A DNA stretch of 64,000 nucleotides from Dimorphilus gyrociliatus (GCA_904063045.1 CAJFCJ010000006.1:1059771-1123770), one strand, 5' to 3'; numbered from the stretch's first letter, positions 16,295-30,002 are shown. The notes: generated by a model not told the origin, from the letters alone. Numbers and translations are program-made.

Positions 16295-19029
16295 AGTAAA
16301 CTAAATCAATTTGTATGGCGATGCTTAGGCCTAATAAATTATTAAATAGACAATGAAACAATGCTAGGTCGGTTGGCTACATGGCCGATAAGAATTTTAT
16401 TGCAAGTTTTAAAGTAGGCTTAAAGCACCGAGTAAAAAATTTACAACTTAATATAAAGCTATACCTAGACAAAGAGATGAATAATTGGATATGCATAATC
16501 GGTGGCGGCGAAATAAAAGTTTTGTATAAGAATATCGTTTTTTTTCTCTTTCTCTTTTTCTCTATATAATAAAGAATAAAATAGACAATGCGTTAGATAC
16601 TTTACTTCTTTTTGTATTAAGGATTTCATCCTTTTTACAATACAATATCTAAAAATAGCTCAAAGAATAATTTTCTAACGAGAAACATATATTATCTACT
16701 TCAAGGGTAAAAGAAAAAGTAAAATTTAAAAAGTTTTGCCTTAACAGTAAGCACGTCACGTAGTTGTCACGTAATACGAAATATTTGTTTTTTTTATATA
16801 AAAAAAAGAGAGAGAGAGCGAGAGAACTTAAAAACATTGATAAGGTTTGGGCCGAATTAGCTGAAATATTTTCCTTTGATTCTATTGGAAAGTTACTTGG
16901 ATACTTTATTCTAATGTAACTGTTTATCAGATTCTTTTACTTGTCATTTATTGTTTTGTCCAGAACTATATGATAGAGACGGAAAGAGAGAGAAAATACA
17001 TTTTTTTCACCTTTAAAATGAATAATATATACAATATATTATTGATTAAAACCAAATATTTACTAGACTGCGATACAGCGGTTACTTGAAAAATAAAAGT
17101 GACATGTACTTTTTGGGAATTCTCTTCCTATCCTACAAACCTTTCAATAAGAAGGATTAAATGTTTAACTCTTTCTTAAAAATACTCAACGTCAAATTGT
17201 CATAGGAAAAGATGCAATTAAATGCCATAATAAGCGTCTCTTAGAGATTATTATACATTTTGTACTTCCTCAAAATACTAGAACGGTATACAAGACATCC
17301 TTCATTATATGATTATTAAGAACTGTCTGGTATGAATAATGGCTTTTGTGCATAGCCTTTAAAATTTTCCTTCAAGATATAAAATATCCAGGTCAGAGTC
17401 TTCCCTTAGGAAATAAAGATATTGCGAATAATTAACAGACGAACTCGAAGAAGATATAAGAAATCTCAACTAGTAATATTTCATTAGATTCTCTATTCAT
17501 TATCTTCTTTTCCAAGCTTAATCTTAAACAAAGAAAAGAAGCTAAAATTGATACTTTAACATATTAGAATTAATTAATTAATTAACCTAAAGTACAAAAG
17601 ATTCCCAATTCTAATGAATATTTAAAATGACTAATTTATAAAAAACAAAGAAGGCAAAAGAGGAAAGATTGTAATCTCAATAAAATCATGAAATTGCAAC
17701 TAGACTCTTTATTATTATTATTATTTACAACAATTAACTGTTAATAGTTGTATTTTAAGAAACAATAAGATAGAAGAAATATGATGTTTTTATATTGTAC
17801 TATGTAAATTTATTAGTATTTTTGCCTTTTTATTAAGCGCATAAGTTGGCTAACGTGTAAATAATAAATGTATAAAATCTCTCTCTCTCTCTCTCTCTCT
17901 CTTTCTATATATATATATCTATAAACTTAATGATATTTCTGATCTGCCCTTGCTAAGATTTAGATAATAACCAATGTTGATTAGATATGAATAGTTACTT
18001 TTTAATTTAAACGTTGAGACTTAAGACTCTGTTGTCAATAGTTTATGCAAATAAATAGGAATAGAATATATTAAAAAAGTTCAATAATCCAGTTATCTGT
18101 AATATAAGAGATCTAACATAAATACTCTTCAGAATTTCTTGATAAAAAGCAGTTTAGATTATGAGACGGAAGACCTAAAGATATCTTATCAAAACTTTAA
18201 AATATTCCGTTTATTTTGATTTGTATGATGATATGTACATGTGATGTATTTTAAATTATTATTTAAATGTGGTTGTTTATTTTTTCAACTTAGTGACCTC
18301 AATAATGGATAACAGGTTATCTAATAATTTACGGTCTAAAAGATGCACTAAGAAAAATATAAACATTACTCATTTAGAAGAAAATAAAAGTAGCAAATTT
18401 AAATATATAGTTTTGAACTAGTTAAAGACTATTGTGTTTCATAAATAAAACACTATATACTATAATTTTCGAGGAATAGTTTAGGTATAGATTTATTGTT
18501 TGTTTGAAAAAAGAAAGAAGAAGAAAATCAGGTGAAACATAGCTTTAGGTATATATGAATACAATAAAAATGTATATATATATATATATTAATGAACACA
18601 AGGTGTGGCATATTGTCACGTGAAAATCTTTAAAGATTGTCTAATACTATAGTTTTCAATAGTCATATTTATTCATATGACGCCTTACCTTAAGTTCTCT
18701 ATCGATGATGCTATTAAAATTAATAAGTACCTATATACTATATACTTTATATACTATCCTGTGTGCAACTTTATTTATAACTATAGATAAATTGGCCTAT
18801 ATCATTCTGGTAACTTCCTTAAAGTCTGTATTAAGTTCTTATAATTAAATATTAAAAGTAAATATAGTATTTTATTAAGAAATCTATTTATTAAAAACAT
18901 AGAATTAAACTGTTGGGTTTCACTTATTCTCTTTGTCGATAATCGTGATCATTATTGGCTATTATTAAAGGAAATAAACAGATGGAAGACGAATGGGGGT
19001 GGGAGGGAGATGGAAAGAAAAGAATGTAT
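16295..19029. other. Gene-poor AT-rich stretch
   Basis: 2.7 kb, the largest gap in the window. The left end should contain the promoter of the ankyrin gene and the right end the 3' UTR of the Ky-like gene. It includes a (CT)n microsatellite at 17879-17902, an (AG)n run near 16807-16823 and (TA)n near 18572-18588. Open frames here are short, AT-driven and without conserved motifs. I see no tRNA-like box A/box B pair. Confidence 0.5.
17879..17902. repeat. (CT)n microsatellite
   Basis: Twelve CT units followed directly by a short TA tract. Confidence 0.85.
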
Positions 19030-21856
19030 TTATTCTCTACCTTTATACTCTAAAAGGGCAGTATATTTGGAAGACACACCTTTGAATTTAGCACAAACCG
19101 TTAATGTATCTCGAATTGAGTCTATGCATACTGAACTAGTCCAATTATCTCCGACCTTTTTCAAGTGATTCCATTTTAGACTAGCCATAACTACGGCAAC
19201 TGCTTTTGCTTCTGGAATTATTAATGAAAATTTAACATCTCCCGATTGGTTTATGTAAAATGGTTCCAAAAGTTTCATTCCCTCTCCCCAGCTATCTAAT
19301 TGCGTAGGAAAAGGATAAATCTCTTTCCCATCATCTTTAGCTCTGCATTCAATTAGATAATTAAAAATTGACTTGAACCTAATTTCTTTATCATCTTTAT
19401 GAGGTCTATCACCGGAAAATATTAATAATTTGTATATGTGCGGAGTAACAGGTAAGTTAATGAGTAGAGTAATTATATTATCCTTTGACATTTGAAAGAT
19501 ATAAGAATGGTACTCTTTTGGATTTTCATCCGAAGAACTAAACAATTCCCAAGTTAAGACTGTTTTATCATCCGTTGTAAATAACATCGTCGTTTGCTGT
19601 TTATATAAGACGATATAAGGATCAGTTGTTGACAAAGCTTTAACTGGCGTATTATAATAAGCTGGCTGAGCGCTAAGAAAACCCGCTGGTAATATTGGCA
19701 TTGGAACGGGTGGTGGATCGCTTATAGAGTTGCAAACTACCAGATACTGATATATATGAGTCAGTTCGTTACCTTCTTTAATTGGATCATTAGCGTAAAT
19801 ATTAAGCGTAAATTCACCAGTAACTGGAGGTTTTACGGTAAAAATTGCTGTATCATCGCACAATCTAGTAAGAACGTATTTGCTTAGCTCTTTATCATTC
19901 CAATCTTCTGTCATTAATTCTGCCAGGAATCGTAATGGTCTATTAATTGTGTAACGCAAGTCTAAAGTCCCTTTGGTTGTATTCTGAATGATCTCTTTGT
20001 GTTTGACTCCTAAACCGTAACGAGAAAATTTGTTACTTGCTCCCCAAATAGGTCTATAAGCTGGAGGGAATCTTTTTACACCTTTTGAGATGCTTTTACA
20101 TTCGAGCGAGTATTCGCAGACTTCATTATATAATTTATCTTTCTCTATGTTCTCTTCCCTGGCGAATATCGTAAAATGATATGTTCCAACCTCCAAAGGT
20201 CTAACAAAGAATCTAACAACTTCGCTAGATTAAATACATAATTATTAAATGGTAATTAGAATACAACGTATATATATATATATATATATGTGTGTAGCTC
20301 TTCCCATTACCTACTAACAGAGTGCATACAACAGCGTTCAATCCGAGTAGTTTTTTTACGATCTTCTTTATTAAGAGTATTCTGAAATTGCAACTCTTGT
20401 CCCGTAGTTCCAATTTCAATTTGGACAGTTTCGTCAAAATATATAACAGCGTCTACATGGGATAAAATTTCTAAGCCATACTTAAAAAAAGCTGATTTTA
20501 CCGCAACCAAATTCTCAAATTGTTCTAAAGTAACAGGATTATCTATTAGTTGCCAGCAATTTTCCTCTGGGAAATGTGTAAATATTAACTGAGATGGATT
20601 AGGCATAAAATAATATTCGTCAAGATCGTATTTGATTCTATCCCAATTTGCCGACTGTTTTCCAACCAGCCTTCTGGCTGCCCAATGACAATCAACTAAA
20701 CGCCAGACCCCATCGACAAAAACTGCATTCCACGAATGCTGACATTGAGTTTTGTTAAATTTCATACCTGGAACGTAGTTTGCACCCTTCGCGTAGCCTA
20801 CAATTGTTTTACACATTAAACCGGCTTCCTTGCATAGAGTACTATAGACAACTGCGTAGGTTGTTAAGCCTTTTTTCAATTTTAAAAGAACATTCTCAGG
20901 CGTATCTGTATTTTCGCCGACGCCTTCGAAATCAAATTTACCAAGATCCTTAGAACAAAGCCATATGAATATTTTCCGAGCTATGGTTAACTCCGAAACG
21001 TAAGCTGGGAAGAGTTTTGTAATGAGTTCTTTAACACTCTTTTGTATCTCTTTTGATAAATCTAATGCTTGTTGATCGGATTTTTCAAAGACAACAGTAC
21101 TTTTGAAAGGTTTCTCCATTGGAGCTCTTTTTTCTATTTCTACAGCAACCTCATCCGGAACGGACGGTTCATATTGAACTCTCGGCTTTAACGGACCTTC
21201 GTATCCTGTATAGAATAACTTATTTTCTTCCGAATCGACCGTACGAACTAACTCTGAACTAAGCTTCTTTATTTGAACTTTTTTCAATCTCTCACTACTT
21301 TTATTCATTTCATTCGACTGGTTAGTTATATTCTTAGAATTCTCACGGATTCGTTTAATTGTAATCTTTCTAGTTCCATATTTCTCCTCGATTTTCTTGA
21401 CAATGATCTATCAATATATCAATAAATCCTATAATCATTAAAATTTCAGTGGGGTTTTAATAGCTTTTTAAATTTTCTAATTACCTGATCAGTTTTTAAA
21501 TAACTAGGTACTCTGCTCAAGCTTCGCCTGGGTTCATTCGATTCACTAGGCATGTAAGTGGAATAATACTCATAACCAGTTTGATAGCCAGCCTGATAGC
21601 TGGTTTGATTGGGTGCTTGATTGGGGGTTTGATTAGGTATTTGATTAGGGAATTGATAGGGAATTTGGTAGGGAGTTTGAGGAACCGAAGACTTATAACC
21701 AGTTAAGTAATCAGTTCCGTAATAGGAGTAAGGATTGGCTTCTTTCTGATAGTCATATCCGTAATTTTTCGCAACGTAACTCTGCAAATAGTCGGAAGAA
21801 TAGTTGGTAGCGTCGCTATCCTTTTTCCTACGTCTCCTTCTATTACAACACCACAT
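19030..21856 (-). CDS. Ky/hillarin-type transglutaminase-like protein, catalytic Cys apparently absent
   Basis: Three exons (21485-21856, 20311-21407, 19030-20224) join in frame to 887 residues. The N-terminus is MWCCNRRRRRKK, a cysteine pair plus basic cluster that could be lipidated and membrane-bound. Next comes a Tyr/Pro/Gln/Asn-rich segment with PNQ-type repeats. The central transglutaminase-like core (about residues 220-350) has WLCSKDLGKFDF, CKEAGLMCKTIVGYAKG, QHSWNAVFVDGVWRLVDCHW and ARRL. His and Asp of the triad are present, but the segment where the cysteine is expected reads KKGLTTYAVV. The last 400 residues carry Ky-type beta domains (KRFPPAYRPIWGAS and two more copies). Family knowledge: Ky proteins organise muscle cytoskeleton. 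Inferred here: a non-catalytic scaffold. Confidence 0.85.
20269..20289. repeat. (TA)n microsatellite in intron
   Basis: A TA tract ending in a TG run, inside the last intron of the Ky-like gene (20225-20310). Confidence 0.8.
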
Positions 21857-22091
21857 CGATTGTTTATTAATGTATTTAAATATTTAAACGCAATTTGTAT
21901 AACGAATTTTCAATACAACTTTAAAAAAAACTGATACAGATATTGAATTGTTTCAATTAGATTAAAAAACGAGACAGTTTGTCCCGTTTGTCATTGAATA
22001 ATATCATTAAAAATTGGTTATGTTATTAAAGCAAATTTTCTAATGAATTTCGGTTTTAGTTAACGTAAAATTAAAATTTTTTTGATATGAT

Positions 22092-22111
22092 AGAGAGAGA
22101 GAGAGAGAGAA
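22092..22111. repeat. (GA)n microsatellite
   Basis: Ten GA units just downstream of the small secreted-protein gene, within its likely 3' UTR. Confidence 0.85.
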
Positions 22112-22119
22112 ATGTTTCT

Positions 22120-22504
22120 TTATTCTAAATTAACAGTAAAACTCTGATATCTGAATTCGATTAGAGATGAAAATCCCTCCATTGCTGACTTCCATTTGCA
22201 TTCGATACCGTCTTGTATCCTAAAAAAAGAAATAACCTTTCCTATTTTGCATTGTTTAATAGAACTTTTAATTATTATTGACCTTTTACAGCCTTTAGGT
22301 AACTTTTCGTCTTTAGCGGTCTTCATTCCACTTCCTGATCCTTCATCCTGTTATATAGTAGGTAATTTATATAAAGAGCATAGTTAATATATTTCAATGC
22401 ATTCATAATAGATTTACCCCACTAAAAGCCATATTTTCAGTAGGCATACTTGAAGTAGAAACAAGTAAAACTATATAGATTATTAATAAAACTGCTCTGC
22501 TCAT
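22120..22504 (-). CDS. Small predicted secreted basic protein with a glycosaminoglycan-site-like motif
   Basis: Two exons (22418-22504 and 22120-22347) join in phase 0 to 104 residues. The N-terminus MSRAVLLIIYIVLLVSTSS is a clear signal peptide. It is followed by a spacer with DEGSGSGM, an acidic pair followed by two Ser-Gly steps, as in chondroitin or heparan sulfate attachment sites. The rest is basic with three cysteines (KGCKRS, KQCKIG, IECKWK) and ends SFTVNLE. I do not recognise a family. The ATG is the only one giving a signal peptide, and the donor (GGG|GTAAAT) and acceptor (AACAG|GAT) are conventional. It lies head to head with CFAP90, 419 bases apart. Confidence 0.65.
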
Positions 22505-22923
22505 ACTTAAACAGTTTTCTCTTTATTATTAATATATGAAATAATCAGTGAAAAATGAAAAGCTACGTTTTATTATCTATATTATATGTTTCTTTCTTTT
22601 TTCTACTTTTATATACCTTTTTAGTTAAAACATCTGTTGCCTGTGGGCTTATTCTCTGTAACATGTTTTCCCTGTCTATTGTGCAATCAGTCATGCTTTT
22701 TTATTTATTTATCTGAATTAATGAACTTATATATTTAAATTCTCTTGCTTTTTGCTATGAATAATGATTATTTGCTCATTTTTTGTTTATTAAATAAATT
22801 CATTCAACTTATTTTATGATATTTCATTTAATAATCTAATTTCTTTATTACATATTGTACTTTTTTTCTAATGTGTATGGAACGGTGAACCAGTCTGTAG
22901 CTATAGCAATATCAAAAGCCAAA
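22505..22923. promoter_or_regulatory. Divergent intergenic region, secreted-protein gene / CFAP90
   Basis: 419 AT-rich bases between two head-to-head start codons. No clear TATA box or other motif was found. An in-frame stretch before the CFAP90 ATG at 22924 (from about 22855) has no family similarity and is taken as 5' UTR. Confidence 0.4.
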
Positions 22924-23520
22924 ATGAATAGCGTAGCCGGTGGTTCGCAGGATAAAAATGAAATTCTTGTAAAAACAGAAGATGAGGAATACGTTTTGAA
23001 GGGTAGACCTTGTGAATTATCGGCCTTTTCATATATTCCACCGGAAAGACATCTGCCTAAAGAACGCACTTACTTCAATTTGGACAAGAAAGTAAGACAA
23101 ATTTAGTTCTACACTTTTATGTTTACATTTTAAATAAAATCTATTACTTTCAAAGGAAAGATACAAAAGTTCTACCTATGATAGATTGTACCTTAAGAAT
23201 TTCTCATTTGAACAAGCCCTGCACAGAGATGATAGAGAACACGCAAAATCAAAGGGATTGCGAGTAAACGACGAAGTAAGCAAATAGTTTACCTTACTTT
23301 CAAGAACAATAAAGTGTATTTTCTTATTAAATGAATAATCTTATTCCAATAGGATACTGCAAAGAGCATCCCTGCTCTCTCATCATCAGTTTACGGCCAC
23401 AGGAAACAACCAGATCTCGATCCTCCTGATCGTCAACATGTACGAATAGGAGTGGTTAAAAAGGACTTTTTCAGAAGAAACGGAATTCCATCCGCCGTTG
23501 AAGGCGGACGATTATATTAA
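22924..23520 (+). CDS. CFAP90: Cilia- and flagella-associated protein 90 (C5orf49 homologue)
   Basis: Three exons (22924-23091, 23156-23275, 23353-23520), all phase 0, encode 151 residues. Conserved blocks match the C5orf49/CFAP90 family: LSAFSYIPPERHLPKE near the N-terminus, YDRLYLKNFSFEQALHRDDREHAKSKGL in the middle (shown in parts: YDRLYLKN and LHRDDREHAKSKGL), SSSVYGHR, and KKDFFRRNGIPSAVE near the C-terminus. Family knowledge: a microtubule inner protein of motile cilia doublets. Its presence implies the animal makes motile cilia. An AATAAA at 23691 ends the transcript only about 130 bases before the MANBAL start codon. Confidence 0.9.
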
Positions 23521-23690
23521 CAACGCTTCTATCAAGATTTTCAGGTTCCACCTTTAGAAAGAAAATCAAAATGTCCTAGGTCCAAGTTTCAAAACAAGCT
23601 TAAAGTATGTTTTGAACGTCATACTCATGAAATACTTTTGCGAGTAATGATGCATCGTATTTATCCATTGTTTGTCGAGCATTTTTGTGA

Positions 23691-23696
23691 AATAAA
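23691..23696 (+). terminator. Poly(A) signal of CFAP90
   Basis: AATAAA 170 bases after the CFAP90 stop and 128 bases before the MANBAL ATG on the same strand. Confidence 0.6.
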
Positions 23697-23824
23697 TTGT
23701 TCATCTAGTAATATATCAAGTGTTATTTATGCTTTTATAGTATAGAGTAAAAACCTATTATAGACCATATCAGGATACCAGACAACTGTTTACGCTGTCC
23801 AGACTAGTGGGCGATAAAACAAAC

Positions 23825-24149
23825 ATGGAGACGGATCCTGAGCTTGCGGAACTAATAGATCCATCAGAGTATGGGATTTTTGACACGATACTCCACTACA
23901 GTCTTCTTTTGGGAGCAGTTTTTCAATTATTCTGTATACTTGCAGTAGTATTTTACGCACCTTCAGAAAACGTAAGAAACTAAAAAACTTATTCTAGTCG
24001 GTCAGATAATAAACAATATAAAATATTTTCAGGATGATCACCCTAACGAAATCGAAGAACCTAATGGTGTGAAAGAAACTCCCAAATCTCAAGGATCTCT
24101 ACAAAGTGCTAAAAAGCAAAAGCTAAACGAAAAGAAGAAAAGAAAATAG
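23825..24149 (+). CDS. MANBAL: MANBAL-like small membrane protein (UPF0239)
   Basis: Two exons (23825-23971 and 24033-24149) encode 87 residues. The middle has the family core YGIFDTILHYSLLLGAVFQL continuing FCILAVVFYAP, a single membrane span preceded by an amphipathic segment. The C-terminus is lysine-rich (KKQKLNEKKKRK), as in the human protein. Function is unknown; a short single-pass protein of the endomembrane system is inferred. Start at METDPELAELIDPSEY agrees with family length (about 85 residues). It sits in tight tandem behind CFAP90. Confidence 0.85.
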
Positions 24150-24702
24150 ATGCTAACGCAACATTTTTATAAAGAATCTCTTACAAAATTTACATTTTCC
24201 TTTGTTAATTTTTTAAATATCATTAAAAACTACACGTTACACTGATAACTAGATAGCTAATTTTCAGTATTCTAATACAGTCATAATTAGATTCAAAAAT
24301 CTGGAATCTTTTCCTTTTACAGTAAAAAAAGGAGAAGTTATCAAACAAAAAATCAATGGGCGCAACAACAAATACAGATGGCGCACTAGTCTAGTGAAAT
24401 GAACGTCAATTCTTTATCGACAATTAGGGGTCGATCGCATTAACAAAAAAAATGAGTGTCAATTTAAAAAGAAAACTATTGGAAAGTGATAGAATATTAT
24501 TATAAATTCGTGGAAATTAACAACTACGACCTAAAACCTTTGGCTGTAAGGACAGTTGGCGCTGGGAACAAGACCAAAACGATCTATGAAGGATTTTCCA
24601 CGAACGATTTCAATGAAAAAATTATTAATTACTGTTCATAATTTAATGAAATCGATGTAGAACATTTATTTATTTAGTGGCTATTATGCATAGCGCAACT
24701 GT
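24150..24702 (+). other. Gap between MANBAL and the JmjC gene
   Basis: AT-rich 3' UTR of MANBAL, then the 5' flank of the JmjC gene. An upstream ATG at 24686 opens a 13-codon frame (MHSATVCGLV...) that overlaps, out of frame, the proposed JmjC start. It would act as a small upstream frame if transcribed. No other gene seen. Confidence 0.4.
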
Positions 24703-26338
24703 ATGCGGTCTTGTAAAAAACTACTAGAGAAAAACATTATGGAGAAGGTACGTGGAAAAAGGAAACAGATTAAAGGGGAACACGTTATGAAGAATTTTTT
24801 ATTAACAAATATTTTTGGCGGTTGGTATTATTGTTTGGCAGGTTTGTTAATCGCTTGTTTTATCCCGATTGCGATTTTGCAACCGAAATCTGTGGATAAT
24901 CGATTGGATGCTAAAGATGAAAAATCTTTGCCGTCTTATGGATCTATGACCCAAAACGAGTCATTATTTAAAGCATATAGCCTTGATAATAATCTTGTGG
25001 CGAGAGAGAGGGAAGAAAATTTGAGAAAGTATAGCTACAAATATGGAAAAATCGATAGAAGGAGCAAATTGAGTTTAAAAGAGTTCTATGATGTCTATGA
25101 TGGAAAATGGTAAAAATTGTGCATTACGTTTTGTCTTACGTTGGCATAAAGTTATAAATATCTAATTGAAGAAAATGTATTTTCTATAGGCCAGTATTGA
25201 TAACGGATGTTGTACCAAACTGGAAAGCTTTCAACTGGACAGCCGACTTTTTTATGAATCATTATGGAAAAGAAAGAGTAGCTATGAAAGCTGTTGACGT
25301 ATGAATTATAAATAATACATTAAATATAGGTATTTCATAGTTCAACTTTAAATAGGGCACGCTGGAGAAAGCTATTAGTTTGGCACTGCCTTTTGAATTA
25401 TTCATACAGCACACAAAGCATGGATTTGCTAACTCTTGGACCTATCTTGAGGACGAACTCTTCATACCTATGAGACCAAATTTAAAGAGAGATATCGGTT
25501 CTTGTGTAAGTTGTAATTGTAGTTGAACGACATAGATAAAACGTTTATCGATTCGTCAAACAGCCTTATATGGATGAGGATTTCTTTCAAATCTTTCCGG
25601 AAGATGTTCGTCCCTGGAATGCAATGTTATTGTGGGGGACTGCTTTTTCAAGATCTTCTTTACATATCGACCCCTACAATTGGACTGGTACGAATGCTGT
25701 AATTTTTGGTAGGAAAAGATGGCGGGTGAGACAATTGAACAGCTTATAACCTATTCAACACGATTGATAGTTTTTTCCCCCCTCTCTCTCTCTCTTTAGC
25801 TATATCCACCCGGACAAGATCATTTATTGAATGTTATTCCTGAAAAATTTTCGAATTTTCCTTTAGACTGCCGAAAATATAATAGGTATTACCCCAATTA
25901 ACAATTTATTTTAAATATTATTTTCTTCTCCATTGTCCTTAATAAAGCCCTATTGATACGCATGATAAGACGGATAAGGGAAATTTGAAAGCTAGTAAAG
26001 CTGACGTTATTGAATTTGATCAACTACCAGGAGAGATTCTCTTCATTCCTACTGGTTGGTTTCATCAGGCTTTCAACGTTGAAGAAACATTGGCTATTTC
26101 AAGCCAAGTTATGAATAGGAACAATTATAGAGTGGTACTTGAAGAGATATTAAAGGTCGACACTATCGACCGGAAGAGCTTACCACCAGAGATTGATTCT
26201 TTACAACCGGAAGAGCAAGTTAAGTTAATTATGGATAATTTACCGCAAAAAGTACTAGAAAGAGGTCGTCAAGTAACTGAAGATGTTGTTAAACAAATTA
26301 AACAAACAAGGCAAGATAGTCATTATACATTGAACTAA
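24703..26338 (+). CDS. Membrane-anchored JmjC (cupin_8, JMJD6-like) oxygenase
   Basis: Six exons (24703-25109, 25190-25298, 25356-25505, 25564-25725, 25800-25885, 25948-26338) join in frame to about 434 residues. A basic N-terminus (GKRKQIKGEH) is followed by one transmembrane helix at about residues 40-59 (GWYYCLAGLLIACFIPIAIL), giving a type II topology with the catalytic domain in the lumen or outside. The domain shows PVLITDVVPNW, the iron-binding H-x-D in SLHIDPYNWTGT, a 2-oxoglutarate lysine in GRKRWRLYPP and the distal histidine in GWFHQAFN. These match JMJD6-like Fe(II)/2OG hydroxylases. The start could instead be Met13 or Met29. The stop is followed at once by AATAAA (26339) and lies 78 bases from the copine stop. 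Confidence 0.85.
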
Positions 26339-26344
26339 AATAAA
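26339..26344 (+). terminator. Poly(A) signal of the JmjC gene, touching the stop codon
   Basis: AATAAA begins on the base after the TAA stop (26336-26338), implying a very short 3' UTR before the convergent copine gene. Confidence 0.5.
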
Positions 26345-26416
26345 AGACGTAGCAGTATTAATTAAAAACAATCATGCATAAAACGTATTTTTATAAAGCG
26401 CTGTAAAAGAAGTTTT

Positions 26417-28694
<2,278 letters not shown>

Positions 28695-29264
28695 TGTGGA
28701 TAAACTTGAATTCGTAAGGAGTGTAGGTGTAGACCAAAACCTGTGACACAAGATATAGATGGCGCCTTAATCAAGCATACATTGTAATGATTTTCCTATA
28801 TTTATGACAATCAAAAGGTCCAATCTTATTGAATAAAATAGTTAAAGACCGTAGTTTTTTATTGTAAAAGAAAACTGTCATTTTCCTTTATAAACTCAAA
28901 AAGTAAATTTATTTTAATATTGAAAAATCCTTTGCCAAATATCGAAATTTTAATCAAAATATATGTTTATTTTTTTGATTTCTATAATAAAAAGCAATAT
29001 AGATTTTCGGTCATTCAATATATTCTAAAAAAATTGATCGTCTCTTTTCTCGACTTGACAATCTTAAACTAACAAATACTCACCAGTTGCTTTACTACTG
29101 TTTGTTGCTTTTTATACGCATAACTTTTATATAGAGTTAGAGGGAAACTTTATATTCATATGTATAAGTCTAGGAAGAAATGAGTAAGAGATTATTGTTT
29201 TAGCAATTAACCAGTTTATTCTTCTATTTTCGAAAGCGACATCTACCGTAAACAATACAACGTG
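28695..29264. promoter_or_regulatory. Divergent intergenic region, copine / POLR1D
   Basis: 570 AT-rich bases between head-to-head start codons. No strong promoter motif was seen and no further gene. Confidence 0.4.
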
Positions 29265-29944
29265 ATGACTATTCCATCAACAGATAAAAACTACCTTGAA
29301 GTGGTAAGTGAGAAGAAATTTTACAAAAAAAAGCTACAATTAGATCAAAGTGTTTATGAGATAGAGAAAATTCTCATAAATTACATTTTTTATAATAAAA
29401 TGTACAATTTTCACTTAATTCCCCGTTTATCGCTCTTTTACTTCCATTAGTTACTCACGAATAAAGATGATGAAACTTGTAAAACGTTTGTTTTTCACGA
29501 AGAAAATCATACTCTTGGAAACTCTCTTCGATGGATAATAATGAAAAAGTATTTAGTTATTAAAAACATGTTTTATCGCTATCGTTAAATTGTTCAAATG
29601 TTTTAGTCCGAAAGTCGACCTATGCGGCTATAGTGTTCCTCATCCATCTGAACAGAAAATAAACTTTCGTATTCAAACTAAAGGTATATTCTAAAAACAT
29701 TCTAAACTTTCTAATAAATTTTTTTAAAACTTGTTTTTCGCAGGTGAAGAAGCTGCCGTTGTTCTTCGAGAAGGTCTTCAAGATTTAAGCAATTTATGCG
29801 AGCACGCCTTAAATACATTTAAGGTAAGCAAAGTTTCTCAACAAAGTTTTTCATTGAATAAAAATAATAAATAGAATTTTATATTTACAGTCTAAATATA
29901 AGGAACATGAAAACAAAAAAACAGAAAATATGGACGTCTCTTAA
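29265..29944 (+). CDS. POLR1D: RNA polymerase I and III subunit RPAC2 (AC19)
   Basis: Five exons (29265-29303, 29451-29548, 29607-29683, 29744-29823, 29891-29944) join in frame to about 115 residues. The conserved alpha-like core reads [20 protein letters not shown], then [28 protein letters not shown] and a C-terminal amphipathic helix. These are diagnostic of RPAC2, the subunit that pairs with POLR1C in RNA polymerases I and III, in the nucleolus and nucleus. Length agrees with the family. The codon split between exons 2 and 3 restores the conserved MKNP. The first exon codes only 13 poorly conserved residues, so the start is less certain. Its stop is 58 bases from the choline transporter stop. 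Confidence 0.93.
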
Positions 29945-30002
29945 AAAATTTGCTGTGTTATTTAGCATTATATGCTAAAATTGTTTAAATTGTATTAAAA
30001 CT

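Noticed and set aside
16381-16569. Plus-strand frame MADKNFIASFKVG...
   Set aside because: Short, AT-driven, ends in a poly-Phe/Leu run from a CTTT tract. No motif or splice support.
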